Source: Paenibacillus sp. USDA918EY
GTDB lineage: Bacteria; Bacillota; Bacilli; Paenibacillales; Paenibacillaceae
Length of the DNA stretch: 64,000 bases
Direction: 5' to 3'
Assembly (NCBI RefSeq): GCF_009870825.1
Contig: NZ_WTWY01000008.1
Coordinates: 204,732-268,731 of the forward strand
In this document: one piece after another, positions 9,295 to 18,320 of the stretch
How positions within the stretch are numbered: position 1 is the stretch's first letter
Layout of the letters: every line of letters starts with the position of its first letter
Program-made: the position numbers and the translations under genes
The notes under the pieces: model-generated
Database searches by the model: none
Seen by the model: the letters and a program-made list of their open reading frames with translations, nothing else
What the model was told of the DNA's origin: nothing

Positions 9295-10023
9295 ATGTCA
9301 CAGCGATTGCTGGTTATCGAAGACGAACCGACTCTCGCCAGATTGCTGTCCTACAATCTGACGCAGGAAGGTTACGAAGTCACCATCTCGGATCACGGAA
9401 CAACCGGCTTCGAGCGGGCGGTTCAAGAACCGTTTGATTTGATCGTGCTTGATTTGATGCTGCCGGGAATGAACGGGTTCGACATTCTGGGCAAGCTGCG
9501 CGGAAAAGGCATTGCGACGCCGGTCATCATTTTGACGGCCAAAAACGCCGAGGAGGAAGTCGTTCAAGGCCTGAAGCTTGGCGCCGACGATTACATCACC
9601 AAACCGTTTGGCGTATCCGAGCTGCTGGCCAGGGTTGCGACGGTGCTGCGCCGCGTATCGGGGGTAAAGGAGGAAGCCGCTCCGCAAACCTCGGATTCGG
9701 CCATCCGCCTCGGCAAGCTGGAAATTTTCCCCGAGAAATACGAAGTGTTGCTTGGCGGCACCAGCATCAGCCTAAGGCCGAAGGAATTCGAGGTTCTGCT
9801 GTATCTCGCGCGCAAGCCGGGCGTCGTGCTGACGAGGGACGATTTGATGAATGCCGTTTGGGGCTTCGATTATATCGGCGGGCAGCGTACGGTGGACGTC
9901 CATGTCAGCTCGCTCCGCAAAAAATTGGAGCTGGATCCCGAATCCGTGCACATCGATTCCATCCGCGGCGTCGGATACAAACTTGTGATCAACAAAGGAA
10001 GCGCTCATCATCAACCATCATGA
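9295..10023 (+). CDS. phoP: response regulator PhoP (OmpR family)
   Basis: DNA-binding regulator of 242 residues. The receiver domain has the acidic pair in VIEDEPTLARLL, phospho-acceptor Asp53 in IVLDLMLPGMNGFD, the switch Thr in IILTAKN and Lys in TKPFG. The C-terminal winged helix (about 135-235) ends in the OmpR-type VDVHVSSLRKKLE...IRGVGYKL. The frame is open from 9187, but ATG 9295 is where family homology begins. Transcription probably starts at its own Pho-box promoter within the phoR-phoP gap, giving autoregulation independent of phoR. Confidence 0.93.
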   Translation: MSQRLLVIEDEPTLARLLSYNLTQEGYEVTISDHGTTGFERAVQEPFDLIVLDLMLPGMNGFDILGKLRGKGIATPVIILTAKNAEEEVVQGLKLGADDYITKPFGVSELLARVATVLRRVSGVKEEAAPQTSDSAIRLGKLEIFPEKYEVLLGGTSISLRPKEFEVLLYLARKPGVVLTRDDLMNAVWGFDYIGGQRTVDVHVSSLRKKLELDPESVHIDSIRGVGYKLVINKGSAHHQPS

Positions 10024-10038
10024 TGAGGGCTTTTTTTG
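10000..10038 (+). terminator. terminator overlapping the phoP stop codon
   Basis: GCGCTCATCA (10001-10010) pairs with TGATGAGGGC (10021-10030) with one mismatch, followed by seven T residues. The 5' arm lies within the last phoP codons and the 3' arm begins at the TGA stop. Confidence 0.75.
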
Positions 10039-10147
10039 TTGCCATCGGAGTTCATGATTTTACAATCCCCGAATCGTTCCCGCATTCCCCGTTAATCTTT
10101 TGGGGTTATGATGCAGCTAAAAGAGCCGTATTTAGGGGGAGTCTGCC

Positions 10148-11338
10148 TTGAGCACGCTGCAAATGGAGAAAAAGAAAGAAAGCGATCTTCATTCGCCGGG
10201 GGACGGGAACAAACGGAACGACGGCGGTTTATCCGACAATCTTGCCGCAGCGCCGCCCGCATCCGCACAGTCGGAGAGAAGGCGCTCCGCCGCGGGATAC
10301 CTGCGGAACGTACCCCTGCTGAAACCGGACGTCACCTGCAGGGAAGCCTTCGGCATGCTGAGGGAGCAGCCGCATCTTCCGTGCATCGTCATTTGCGGGG
10401 AGGAAATGCGGCCGGAGGGCCTGCTGATGAAGGAGGCGTTTTACCGGAGACTGACCGGCCGTTTTGCCGCCGATTTATATTTTGGCCGTCCGGTACAAGG
10501 GTTTTGCGAGAAGGAAATCCTCGTGGTGGACATCGACGACGACCCGGCCCAAATGATCCGCAGCGCGCTGGACCGGCCGGAATCGCGTTTTTACGACTGC
10601 GTGATCGTAACCGAAAACGGCCGGGTGAAAGGCGTATTGACGGTGCTCGATCTAATGAAAATCTCCGGTGAGCTGCAGGAGGATGCGGAGGCGCTCCGCA
10701 AGCATACCGTCATCGAAAACTACGGGCATGTAAGCGGCATGGAGCAATCGCTGGCCGAAGTGGAGGATGCGGCGAACCTTACGTTAACCGAATGCCTAAG
10801 GATGAAGGCATGGACGGCGGAAGGAAGGCTGAAGCTGAACGAGGCGGGCGAATCGTATGCCGAGGCCGTTGAACTCATGAATCGGAACCAGGAGCAAGCG
10901 GAGCGCCTGATCGAGCATGCAGGCAAAATTTCCGCATTGACAAAAGGCATCGCCGATCTGGCGGACCAAAGCGGGCTGCTGGCGATCAACGCCTCGATCG
11001 AAGCCGCCCATGCAGGCAGCCAGGGCCGGGGATTCCAAATCGTTGCGGCCGAGGTAAGGTCGCTGGCTTCGCAAACCCGAAAGCTGGCCGCGGACATATC
11101 GAAGCTGCTCGACGGCATCAGCCATTTGGCCGGAGAGACCGGTACGCTCACCGCTTCGGGCGTCCGGCGGATCGAGGCCGGGGCCGCGCAGTTGACGGAG
11201 GGAAGCCGCATGTTCGGTGAGCTGGAGCAGGCCGTGGGGGAAGTGGAGAAGACGGGGCAATCGGTTTACCGGCTGGCCCGGGACACCGCCAAGCAGGCAT
11301 TAAGCGTGAAACAAGATTTGAAGCGAAGCTTGAACTGA
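10148..11338 (+). CDS. soluble CBS-domain / methyl-accepting chemotaxis-like signalling protein
   Basis: A 396-residue protein with no transmembrane segment. Residues about 48-175 form a CBS pair (PLLKPDVTCREAFGMLRE; later YDCVIVTENGRVKGVLTVLDLMKIS). The C-terminal half is a receptor signalling hairpin whose tip reads LADQSGLLAINASIEAAHAG, followed by GRGFQIVAAEVRSLA. The N-terminal 45 residues are low-complexity and charged. TTG is the start, supported by AGGGGGAG 6 nt upstream. It sits between phoP and pstB, so it may tie nucleotide or metabolite sensing to phosphate status, but this is inference. Partner (CheA or other) unknown. Confidence 0.8.
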   Translation: MSTLQMEKKKESDLHSPGDGNKRNDGGLSDNLAAAPPASAQSERRRSAAGYLRNVPLLKPDVTCREAFGMLREQPHLPCIVICGEEMRPEGLLMKEAFYRRLTGRFAADLYFGRPVQGFCEKEILVVDIDDDPAQMIRSALDRPESRFYDCVIVTENGRVKGVLTVLDLMKISGELQEDAEALRKHTVIENYGHVSGMEQSLAEVEDAANLTLTECLRMKAWTAEGRLKLNEAGESYAEAVELMNRNQEQAERLIEHAGKISALTKGIADLADQSGLLAINASIEAAHAGSQGRGFQIVAAEVRSLASQTRKLAADISKLLDGISHLAGETGTLTASGVRRIEAGAAQLTEGSRMFGELEQAVGEVEKTGQSVYRLARDTAKQALSVKQDLKRSLN

Positions 11339-11390
11339 GACCGGAGACCGCAGACTGGAACCCGGAAACCGGAAACCTTCGATTTTACAT

Positions 11391-11444
11391 TTTACACTGC
11401 GTTTACAATTGAGGCGTACAGCTTTTACATATCGGTTATACAAT
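11391..11444 (+). promoter_or_regulatory. Pho-box promoter upstream of pstB
   Basis: TTTACA repeats start at 11391, 11402 and 11424, in phase with an 11-bp period (the unit at 11413 is degenerate); an extra TTTACA lies at 11384. The -10 element TACAAT (11439-11444) begins 15 bp after the start of the last repeat, exactly as at phoP. This matches the layout of PhoP-activated promoters in Bacillus. Strong evidence for phosphate-starvation control of pstB-phoU. Confidence 0.8.
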
Positions 11445-11531
11445 GAAATGGAGTTGCAGGTCCAAGACAGGTCCAAACGACTGATAAAACGTACAGGATA
11501 TCCCAATGAACGAAGGAGACCTGAGTCGCAC

Positions 11532-12287
11532 ATGGAAAACATTATCGAAATCGAAGATTTGAATTTATATTACGAACAGTTTCATGCGTTAAAAAATATA
11601 AACCTGGACATTCCCCAAAATACCGTCACCGCATTGATCGGCCCGTCCGGCTGCGGCAAATCGACGCTGCTGCGGACGCTGAACCGGATGAACGACATGA
11701 TTACCGGGACGCGGATCGAGGGCTCCATCAAAATCGGCGGCATCGGCATTTACGGCAAAGATGTATATGTGGAGGAACTGCGCAAGCGGGTCGGCATGGT
11801 GTTTCAGCAGCCGAACCCGTTCCCGAAGTCGATTTACGACAACGTTGCTTACGGTCCGCGCCTCCACGGCATCCGCAGCAAAAGCGCGCTGGACGGCATC
11901 GTGGAGGAAAGCTTGCGCCAGGCCGCGCTGTGGGAAGAAGTCAAAGATTATTTGAAGCGTTCCGCGCTCAGCTTGTCCGGCGGCCAGCAGCAGCGCCTTT
12001 GCATCGCCCGCGCCCTGGCGGTCAGCCCCGATATTCTGCTGATGGACGAAGCCACGTCCGCGCTCGACCCGATTTCGACCTTGAAGATCGAAGAGCTGGT
12101 GCAGGAACTGAAAGAAAAATACACCATCGTCATGGTCACGCATAATATGCACCAGGCTGCCCGCGTATCCGGGCGAACCGTCTTTTTCCTGAACGGGGAA
12201 GTCGTCGAAGCGGACGATACGAAAACGCTGTTCAGCAATCCGCGGGATGCGAGAACGGAAGATTATATCTCCGGGCGTTTCGGCTGA
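11532..12287 (+). CDS. pstB: phosphate ABC transporter ATP-binding protein PstB
   Basis: ATPase subunit of the Pst phosphate importer, 251 residues. The Walker A GPSGCGKST is at residues 37-45, then LRKRVGMVFQQPNPFP (Q-loop), the signature LSGGQQQRLCIARAL, Walker B DILLMDEATSALD and the switch MVTHNMHQA. NPFPKSIYDNVAYGPRLHG is PstB-specific. The frame is open from 11409, but ATG 11532 has AAGGAG upstream (13 nt, slightly long) and family homology begins there. No pstS, pstC or pstA is adjacent; only phoU follows, 45 nt on. It probably serves permeases encoded elsewhere, or has a mainly regulatory role. Confidence 0.93.
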   Translation: MENIIEIEDLNLYYEQFHALKNINLDIPQNTVTALIGPSGCGKSTLLRTLNRMNDMITGTRIEGSIKIGGIGIYGKDVYVEELRKRVGMVFQQPNPFPKSIYDNVAYGPRLHGIRSKSALDGIVEESLRQAALWEEVKDYLKRSALSLSGGQQQRLCIARALAVSPDILLMDEATSALDPISTLKIEELVQELKEKYTIVMVTHNMHQAARVSGRTVFFLNGEVVEADDTKTLFSNPRDARTEDYISGRFG

Positions 12288-12332
12288 TATAAAGGGGAAA
12301 CAAAACATATTATATAGGGGGAAACATCGGCC

Positions 12333-12992
12333 ATGATTCGGAGAAAAGAATTGGATCAGGATCTGGACCAGCTGCGTTCGCTGCTTGTCCGGATGGGGGA
12401 GCATGTCGTTGACGCGCTTGATGGAGCGGTCACAAGCTTGAAGACGCAGGATTGCGAAAAAGCGCAGGAAATCGTGCAGGCGGATGCGCTGCTGAACCAA
12501 ATGGAAGAGGAGATTATGGATATCGGGTCGCGCCTTATCGTCACCCAACAGCCCGTTGCCAAAGATCTCCGCAGAATACTGGTTGCCTTTAAAATCTCCA
12601 GCGATCTCGAGCGGATGGGCGATCTGGCGTTGGACGTGGCGAAGGTAACGCTGCGCCTGCAGGGCGAGAAGCTCATCAAACCGCTGATCGACATTCCGCA
12701 AATGGCGGAAATCGTAAAGGTTATGATCGAAGAAGCCATTACGTCTTATTTGAACGAAAATACCGATTTGGCCTACAAAATGGCGCAGGACGACGACCAG
12801 GTCGATCTGCTGTACAGCCGCATTTTAACGGAATTATACGATCATATGCGGGTAAACCCGGATTCGCTGTCGCAAGCTTTATCGTTGACGCTGGTCGGCC
12901 GTTATATCGAACGGATCGCGGACCATGCGACGAATATCGGGGAAAGCGCCGTCTATCTGGTAACGGGAACACGTCCTGACCTGAACCGGTAG
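12333..12992 (+). CDS. phoU: phosphate signalling protein PhoU
   Basis: Negative modulator that links the Pst transporter to the PhoR-PhoP system; cytoplasmic or peripheral. The 219-residue protein consists of two PhoU repeats of three helices each. The metal-binding E/D-x3-D type motifs are seen in DLERMGDLALDVAKV (first repeat) and YIERIADHATNIGESAVYL (second repeat). An AGGGGGAAA ribosome site precedes the ATG. Cotranscribed with pstB and terminated at 13059-13088. Confidence 0.94.
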   Translation: MIRRKELDQDLDQLRSLLVRMGEHVVDALDGAVTSLKTQDCEKAQEIVQADALLNQMEEEIMDIGSRLIVTQQPVAKDLRRILVAFKISSDLERMGDLALDVAKVTLRLQGEKLIKPLIDIPQMAEIVKVMIEEAITSYLNENTDLAYKMAQDDDQVDLLYSRILTELYDHMRVNPDSLSQALSLTLVGRYIERIADHATNIGESAVYLVTGTRPDLNR

Positions 12993-13058
12993 AACCAGCG
13001 AAACAACGGTATTTATGACATATTTGGCCAAACTTGGCCAGCGGGTTTGGAATGGATG

Positions 13059-13088
13059 AAAACATCGGAAATTTTTCCGGTGTTTTTC
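13059..13088 (+). terminator. rho-independent terminator after phoU
   Basis: AAAACATCGGAA (13059-13070) pairs with TTCCGGTGTTTT (13075-13086), all paired if one U-G wobble is allowed. The rest of the 12993-13294 gap shows no confident gene. Confidence 0.85.
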
Positions 13089-13294
13089 TATTTATAACCC
13101 CGATTTTTTTCTCGAATACAAGGTCATGTGTTAAGATATGAGAAGGCATAGTTTAAAAGAAACCGCACTCTCATATCGCAAGAAAACAACGCATGGGATA
13201 TTTCCGCTTCAATGCGGTACGTCTTCATTGAGATACATCGGATGAATGTTTTTCTTTTGACGGATAAAGGAAGTTGAAAAAGGGAAGGTGCTGT

Positions 13295-15961
13295 ATGAGC
13301 AAACTGATTCTGATTGACGGGAACAGTATCATTTACCGGGCATTTTTTGCGATGCCCCCGCTGACGAACACCAAGGGACTGCACACCAATGCAGTATACG
13401 GCTTTACGAATATGCTGCTGCGCCTGATCGAAGACCATAAGCCGACGCATATGATGGTGGCCTTCGACGCCGGCAAAGTGACGTTTCGCCATGAAGGATA
13501 CCAGGAATACAAGGGCGGCCGGGAAAAGACGCCTCCGGAGCTGTCCGAACAGTTTCCGCTGCTGAAGGAGCTGCTGCACGGATTCGGCATTTCCCAATTC
13601 GAGCTTGAAGGTTACGAAGCGGACGATATTATCGGTACCGTGTCGCGGATTGCGGAGGAAGCGGGACATCAAATTCTCGTCGTGACCGGAGATAAAGATA
13701 TGCTGCAGCTTGCATCGGATCACGTTCAAGTCGGACTGACGCGGAAGGGCGTAACGGAAATCGAGACGTATTCGCCAGAACAGATCCAGGAAAGATACGG
13801 CTTGACGCCGCTGCAAATCATTGACCTGAAAGGCCTGATGGGCGACGCTTCCGACAACATTCCCGGCATTCCGGGCGTAGGGGAAAAAACGGCGCTCAAG
13901 CTGCTGCATCAGTTCGGCTCGGTGGAGGAAGTGCTGTCCAATACCGGCGAGCTGAAAGGCAAGATGAAAGAAAAAATCGAGACGCACGCGGACGATGCCG
14001 TCCTGAGCAAAAAGCTGGCGACGATTTACCGCGAAGTGCCGCTGGACAAGTCTTTCGACGACATGATCTTCGACGGATTAAAGGAAGAAAGCGCCGGTCC
14101 CGCGCTGGCGAAACTCGAGTTTAAATCGCTGCTCGAACGTTTGTCCTTTAAAGGGGACGGCAGCGTCACCGATACTTCCGGCGAACCTCAAGCTCCGGCC
14201 AAGGAATTGAAGGTCGAGGTGTTGACCGAGGACCGGATCGCTGAATTAAACGAGGCCCTTGGTTCCATCGAAGCGCTGCATGTGGAAACAAGCGGGGAAA
14301 ATCCCCATCACGCCGAGGTGATCGGCGCGGTCTTCTCCGGCTCGGAGCGGCATTTCTACGTATCGTTTGAAGTGTTGAAATCCGAATCGGCGGAGCCGCT
14401 GCGGGCATGGCTGGCGGATGCCGGCATTCCTAAACGCGGGTACGATCTGCACCGGACGGATCTGGCCTTGCACTGGAAAGGCATCGCCTTTGCCGGGGCA
14501 TCGTTTGACGTGCAGCTGGCGGCTTATCTTCTCGACCCGACCGAATCCAATCAGAGCCTTCATGCCCTTGCCGCCAAATACGGGCTGCAGCAGCTGGCGT
14601 CCGACGAGGACGTGTTCGGAAAAGGAGCGAAATACAAGGTGCCTGAGACGGAGGTGCTGAGCAAGCATCTTGCCGCCAAGGGAGCGGCGATTTTGGACTT
14701 GATTCCGCTGCAGGAAAAAGAGCTGGAAGGAAACGAAATGGCGTCGCTGTTCCATGATCTCGAGATGCCGCTGTCGCGTATTTTGGCGGATATGGAAAAA
14801 CAGGGCATTTCCGTGAACAAGGACGATTTGATCGAGCTCGGCAAGGAATTCGAGGCTCAGATCGACGAACTCGTCAAAAACATTTATGAAATCGCAGGCA
14901 CCGAATTCAACCTGAATTCGCCGAAGCAGCTGGGCGAGATTTTGTTCGTGAAGCTCGGGCTGCCGGTCATCAAAAAAACGAAAACCGGGTATTCCACCGA
15001 TGCCGAGGTGCTTGAAAAGCTTGCGCCTTACCATGATATCGTGCGCTTCATCCTGCAATACCGGACCATCGCGAAGCTGCAATCCACCTACGTCGAAGGC
15101 CTCCTGAAGGAGGTTTCGCCGGAAACGGGCAAGGTCCACACCTATTACCGCCAAAACATCGCGGCGACGGGCCGCCTCAGCAGCCAATTCCCGAACCTGC
15201 AAAACATCCCGATCCGGCTTGAGGAAGGGCGGAAAATCCGGAAGGTGTTCGTGCCGTCCGAGCCGGGCTGGTATATCCTTGCGGCGGACTACTCGCAAAT
15301 CGAGCTGCGCGTCCTTGCGCACATTTCGGACGACGAGGGCCTGAAGGAAGCGTTCCTGCATGACATGGACATTCATACGAAAACGGCGATGGACGTGTTT
15401 GGCGTCCAAGCGGATGAAGTCGATGCCAATATGCGCCGATCGGCCAAAGCCGTCAATTTCGGCATCGTGTACGGCATCAGCGATTACGGCTTGTCCCAAA
15501 ACTTGAACATCACCCGGAAGGAAGCCGCGCGCTTCATCGACCAATATTTCGATGCGTTCAGCGGCGTCCGCCGATATATGGATGAAATCGTGCGGGATGC
15601 GAAGCGTGACGGGTACGTAAAAACGCTGCTTGAGAGAAGACGGTATCTGCCGGAAATCAATGCGAGCAATTTCAATCTGCGTTCCTTCGCGGAGCGGACC
15701 GCGATGAATACCCCGATCCAGGGAACCGCGGCGGATATCATCAAGCTGGCCATGGTGCACATGGACGCCGCTTTGGCGGAGAAAAAGCTGAAAAGCCGCA
15801 TGCTGCTGCAGGTCCATGACGAACTTGTATTCGAAGTGCCTGAAGACGAACTGGAACTTATGAAAAAGCTCGTGCCTGAGACGATGGAAAAAGCGCTGAA
15901 GCTGTCCGTGCCGCTGAAAGCGGAAGTCAGCTATGGTATGAACTGGTACGAGGCGAAATAA
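13295..15961 (+). CDS. polA: DNA polymerase I
   Basis: Replicative gap-filling and repair polymerase of 888 residues. An N-terminal 5'-3' exonuclease domain (about 1-290, with LIDGNSIIYRAFF and GLMGDASDNIPGIPGVGEKTA) is followed by a degenerate 3'-5' exonuclease domain (about 310-470). The polymerase domain shows motif A with Asp665 in DYSQIELRVLAHIS, motif B RRSAKAVNFGIVYGIS, and motif C with Asp842-Glu843 in QVHDELVFEVP. The proofreading acidic residues are absent (LHVETSGENP where E. coli has DTETDSL), as in Bacillus stearothermophilus Pol I, so no proofreading is expected. ATG 13295 follows GGGAAGG; the upstream in-frame TTG is less likely. Confidence 0.97.
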   Translation: MSKLILIDGNSIIYRAFFAMPPLTNTKGLHTNAVYGFTNMLLRLIEDHKPTHMMVAFDAGKVTFRHEGYQEYKGGREKTPPELSEQFPLLKELLHGFGISQFELEGYEADDIIGTVSRIAEEAGHQILVVTGDKDMLQLASDHVQVGLTRKGVTEIETYSPEQIQERYGLTPLQIIDLKGLMGDASDNIPGIPGVGEKTALKLLHQFGSVEEVLSNTGELKGKMKEKIETHADDAVLSKKLATIYREVPLDKSFDDMIFDGLKEESAGPALAKLEFKSLLERLSFKGDGSVTDTSGEPQAPAKELKVEVLTEDRIAELNEALGSIEALHVETSGENPHHAEVIGAVFSGSERHFYVSFEVLKSESAEPLRAWLADAGIPKRGYDLHRTDLALHWKGIAFAGASFDVQLAAYLLDPTESNQSLHALAAKYGLQQLASDEDVFGKGAKYKVPETEVLSKHLAAKGAAILDLIPLQEKELEGNEMASLFHDLEMPLSRILADMEKQGISVNKDDLIELGKEFEAQIDELVKNIYEIAGTEFNLNSPKQLGEILFVKLGLPVIKKTKTGYSTDAEVLEKLAPYHDIVRFILQYRTIAKLQSTYVEGLLKEVSPETGKVHTYYRQNIAATGRLSSQFPNLQNIPIRLEEGRKIRKVFVPSEPGWYILAADYSQIELRVLAHISDDEGLKEAFLHDMDIHTKTAMDVFGVQADEVDANMRRSAKAVNFGIVYGISDYGLSQNLNITRKEAARFIDQYFDAFSGVRRYMDEIVRDAKRDGYVKTLLERRRYLPEINASNFNLRSFAERTAMNTPIQGTAADIIKLAMVHMDAALAEKKLKSRMLLQVHDELVFEVPEDELELMKKLVPETMEKALKLSVPLKAEVSYGMNWYEAK

Positions 15962-16012
15962 TGCCCCATAACGGACGCATATCCGTTATAATGGGGTTGA
16001 GGTGAAGACATC

Positions 16013-16843
16013 ATGCCGGAATTGCCGGAGGTTGAAACAGTCAAAAGAACGTTGAATCAATTGGTCAAAGGCAAGGTCATTGACCGCGTTACCGTAAATT
16101 TGGCGCGCATTATCCAGCGCCCTGACGATATAGATCAGTTTGCTTTCATGCTGGCGGGACATACGATTCAAGGCGTAGAGCGCCGCGGCAAATTTTTGCG
16201 GATATTGCTGGACGGGCTGGTCCTGGTTTCCCATCTTCGGATGGAGGGACGGTACGGGGTGTATGCAAGCTCGGATCCCGTTGAGAAGCACACGCATGTC
16301 ATCTTCCATTTTAACGACGGAACCGAGCTTCGCTACAAGGACGTGCGCCAGTTCGGAACGATGCATTTGTTCAAGCCCGGGGAAGAGTTTCATTCTCCCC
16401 CGCTGAACAAGCTGGGCCTCGAGCCGCTCGATCCCGAGTTCACCGTCGATAAATTCAAGGAAGCTTTACGAGGCAAAACCTCGAAAATCAAGGCGGTGCT
16501 GCTGAACCAGGCATACGTCGTCGGCATCGGGAATATTTATGTGGATGAGTCCCTGTTCAGGGTCGGCATCCACCCCGAGCAGCCGGCCAACACGCTGACG
16601 GACGAGCAGTTTCGCGACTTGCATCAGGCCGTCGTGGCGACGCTGTCGGAAGCGGTCGAGGTTGGCGGCTCCTCTATCAAGTCCTATGTGAACGGACAAG
16701 GAGAGATGGGGATGTTCCAGCATCAGCTGAAAATATACGGGCGCCAAAACGAGCCGTGCGTCGCTTGCGGAACGCCGATCGAAAAAACGGTCGTCGGCGG
16801 CCGCGGCACGCATTACTGCCCGAATTGCCAAACCCTGGATTAA
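16013..16843 (+). CDS. mutM: formamidopyrimidine-DNA glycosylase (MutM/Fpg)
   Basis: Removes 8-oxoguanine and formamidopyrimidines and cleaves the AP site. The 276-residue protein begins MPELPEVETVKRTL, with the catalytic Pro and Glu exposed after Met removal. Lys is in the HLRMEGRYGVY segment region, the helix-two-turn-helix is near LNQAYVVGIGNIYVDESLF, and the zinc finger is CVACGTPIEKTVVGGRGTHY with CPNC. It follows polA by 51 nt, as in Bacillus, and is likely in the same operon. Identification is secure. Confidence 0.96.
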   Translation: MPELPEVETVKRTLNQLVKGKVIDRVTVNLARIIQRPDDIDQFAFMLAGHTIQGVERRGKFLRILLDGLVLVSHLRMEGRYGVYASSDPVEKHTHVIFHFNDGTELRYKDVRQFGTMHLFKPGEEFHSPPLNKLGLEPLDPEFTVDKFKEALRGKTSKIKAVLLNQAYVVGIGNIYVDESLFRVGIHPEQPANTLTDEQFRDLHQAVVATLSEAVEVGGSSIKSYVNGQGEMGMFQHQLKIYGRQNEPCVACGTPIEKTVVGGRGTHYCPNCQTLD

Positions 16844-16994
16844 AAAAACTTAGGCGTGCACCCGTTGCATGTCTCTCCCATATACTGAGACCGTAGTGGA
16901 CTTCAGGCAAAACGGAAAACTCGAGAACCCGATTCCTTGCTGCAATGCCTTCGGGTTCCGAATGTCCGTTTCGACAAGGGGAGGGAAATCAGGG

Positions 16995-17711
16995 GTGCTC
17001 AGCCATGTCTTTTCGCTGCTCCTGCTTGCATTTGCATTAAGTTTGGACAGTTTCGGGGTCGGGATTACATATGGGCTGAGGCAGATGAAAATCTCGCCGC
17101 TGTCCGTCGTAATCATTTCCGTTTGTTCCGGCGTCATTATTTATATATCGATGCAGGTTGGCGTGCTTTTGGCCCGGGTGGTGTCGCCGGATGCCGCATC
17201 GGCCGTCGGGGCCGTCATCTTGATTGTGATGGGTTCATGGTCGCTGATTCAGCTTTTGATTCAAAAGGAAAAAGGCCGGGACGACAAACATACGGCCAGC
17301 ATTAAGGCTGCGGATCCAGGGAAGTCCGGCGAGGCGGTTTTGCTTGCGCCTGCCGGGGAAATGCCGGAGCAAACGGTGTTTTCGCTGGAAATCCGGAAGC
17401 TGGGCCTGGTCATCCGCATTTTGCGGACGCCGTCTTCGGCGGATATCGATAAATCGGGAAGCATCTCGGGATTTGAAGCGATGTGGCTTGGCATCGCGCT
17501 GTCGCTCGATGCATTCGGCGCCGGGCTCGGAGCCGCGCTGCTCGGATTTTCTCCCGTCTGGACCGCCCTCGTCATCGCATTGTTTAGCGGAACGTTTTTG
17601 GTGGTCGGCATGAAAACCGGGTTCAAGTTCGCGGCAAGATCATGGATGCGGCATTTTACCGCGCTTCCGGCGTTGTTATTGATCGCCATGGGAATAATAA
17701 AGCTGTTATGA
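16995..17711 (+). CDS. ytaF: sporulation membrane protein YtaF (MntP-like)
   Basis: Polytopic membrane protein of 238 residues, homologous to Bacillus YtaF and distantly to the manganese exporter MntP. Two repeats carry the motif ALSLDSFGVGITYG (near residue 15) and ALSLDAFGAGLGAAL (near residue 170), each with an intramembrane Asp. A charged cytoplasmic loop lies around 95-140. The frame is open from 16869, but GTG 16995, 10 nt after GGGGAGGG, matches the family N-terminus (SHVFSLLLLAFALSLDSF). The polA-mutM-ytaF-coaE order is as in Bacillus. Transported substrate is not established. Confidence 0.88.
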   Translation: MLSHVFSLLLLAFALSLDSFGVGITYGLRQMKISPLSVVIISVCSGVIIYISMQVGVLLARVVSPDAASAVGAVILIVMGSWSLIQLLIQKEKGRDDKHTASIKAADPGKSGEAVLLAPAGEMPEQTVFSLEIRKLGLVIRILRTPSSADIDKSGSISGFEAMWLGIALSLDAFGAGLGAALLGFSPVWTALVIALFSGTFLVVGMKTGFKFAARSWMRHFTALPALLLIAMGIIKLL

Positions 17712-17723
17712 GGTGGTTTGCAC

Positions 17724-18320
17724 ATGAATATCGGGTTAACCGGAGGTATTGCCACAGGAAAAAGCACCGTCTCTAGGCTCCTTGTCAACAAAGGGGCTCT
17801 GCTTGTCGATGCCGACGCGATCGCCCGGGAAGTCATGCTCCCGGGTCATCCCGTTTTGGCGGCGGTTGCCGAACATTTCGGACAAGCCGTGATGCTTGCG
17901 GACGGGACGCTTGACCGGAAAAAGCTCGGGGATATCGTCTTCCGCGACCCTTCCCAGCGCAAAGCTCTGAATGACATTACGCATCCGGCGATCCGGAAGG
18001 AGCTTCGCGAGCGGATGGACGTTTTGCAGCGGGAACATCCGGACAAGCTGGTGGTGGTGGATATTCCCCTTTTGTACGAATCGGAACTTGAACATTTGTT
18101 TGAACGGGTAATGGTCGTATACGCTCCCGAGCGGATTCAATTGGAGCGTTTGATGGAGCGGAACCGGTTCACGGCGGAGGAAGCGTCAGCGCGGATCCGG
18201 TCGCAAATGGACATCGAGGAAAAGAAGCGGAAGGCTGACATCGTCATCGACAACAGCGGGGACGTTGAAGAGACGGAGCGGCAAGTGGATCGGTTCTGGC
18301 TTCAAGCGGGATTGGCATGA
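17724..18320 (+). CDS. coaE: dephospho-CoA kinase
   Basis: Final step of coenzyme A synthesis: phosphorylates the 3'-hydroxyl of dephospho-CoA. The 198-residue P-loop kinase has GLTGGIATGKSTVS at the N-terminus, the DADAIAREVM segment that binds substrate, and VVVDIPLLYESELEHLF. ATG 17724 follows GAGGTGG by 7 nt and is preferred over the in-frame TTG 17718. Its stop overlaps the next gene's ATG by four bases. Confidence 0.95.
   Translation: MNIGLTGGIATGKSTVSRLLVNKGALLVDADAIAREVMLPGHPVLAAVAEHFGQAVMLADGTLDRKKLGDIVFRDPSQRKALNDITHPAIRKELRERMDVLQREHPDKLVVVDIPLLYESELEHLFERVMVVYAPERIQLERLMERNRFTAEEASARIRSQMDIEEKKRKADIVIDNSGDVEETERQVDRFWLQAGLA

Noticed and set aside
14246..15817. 523-residue minus-strand open frame within polA
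   Set aside because: Pure antisense shadow of polA; composition rich in Arg, His and Gln as expected from reading codons backwards.
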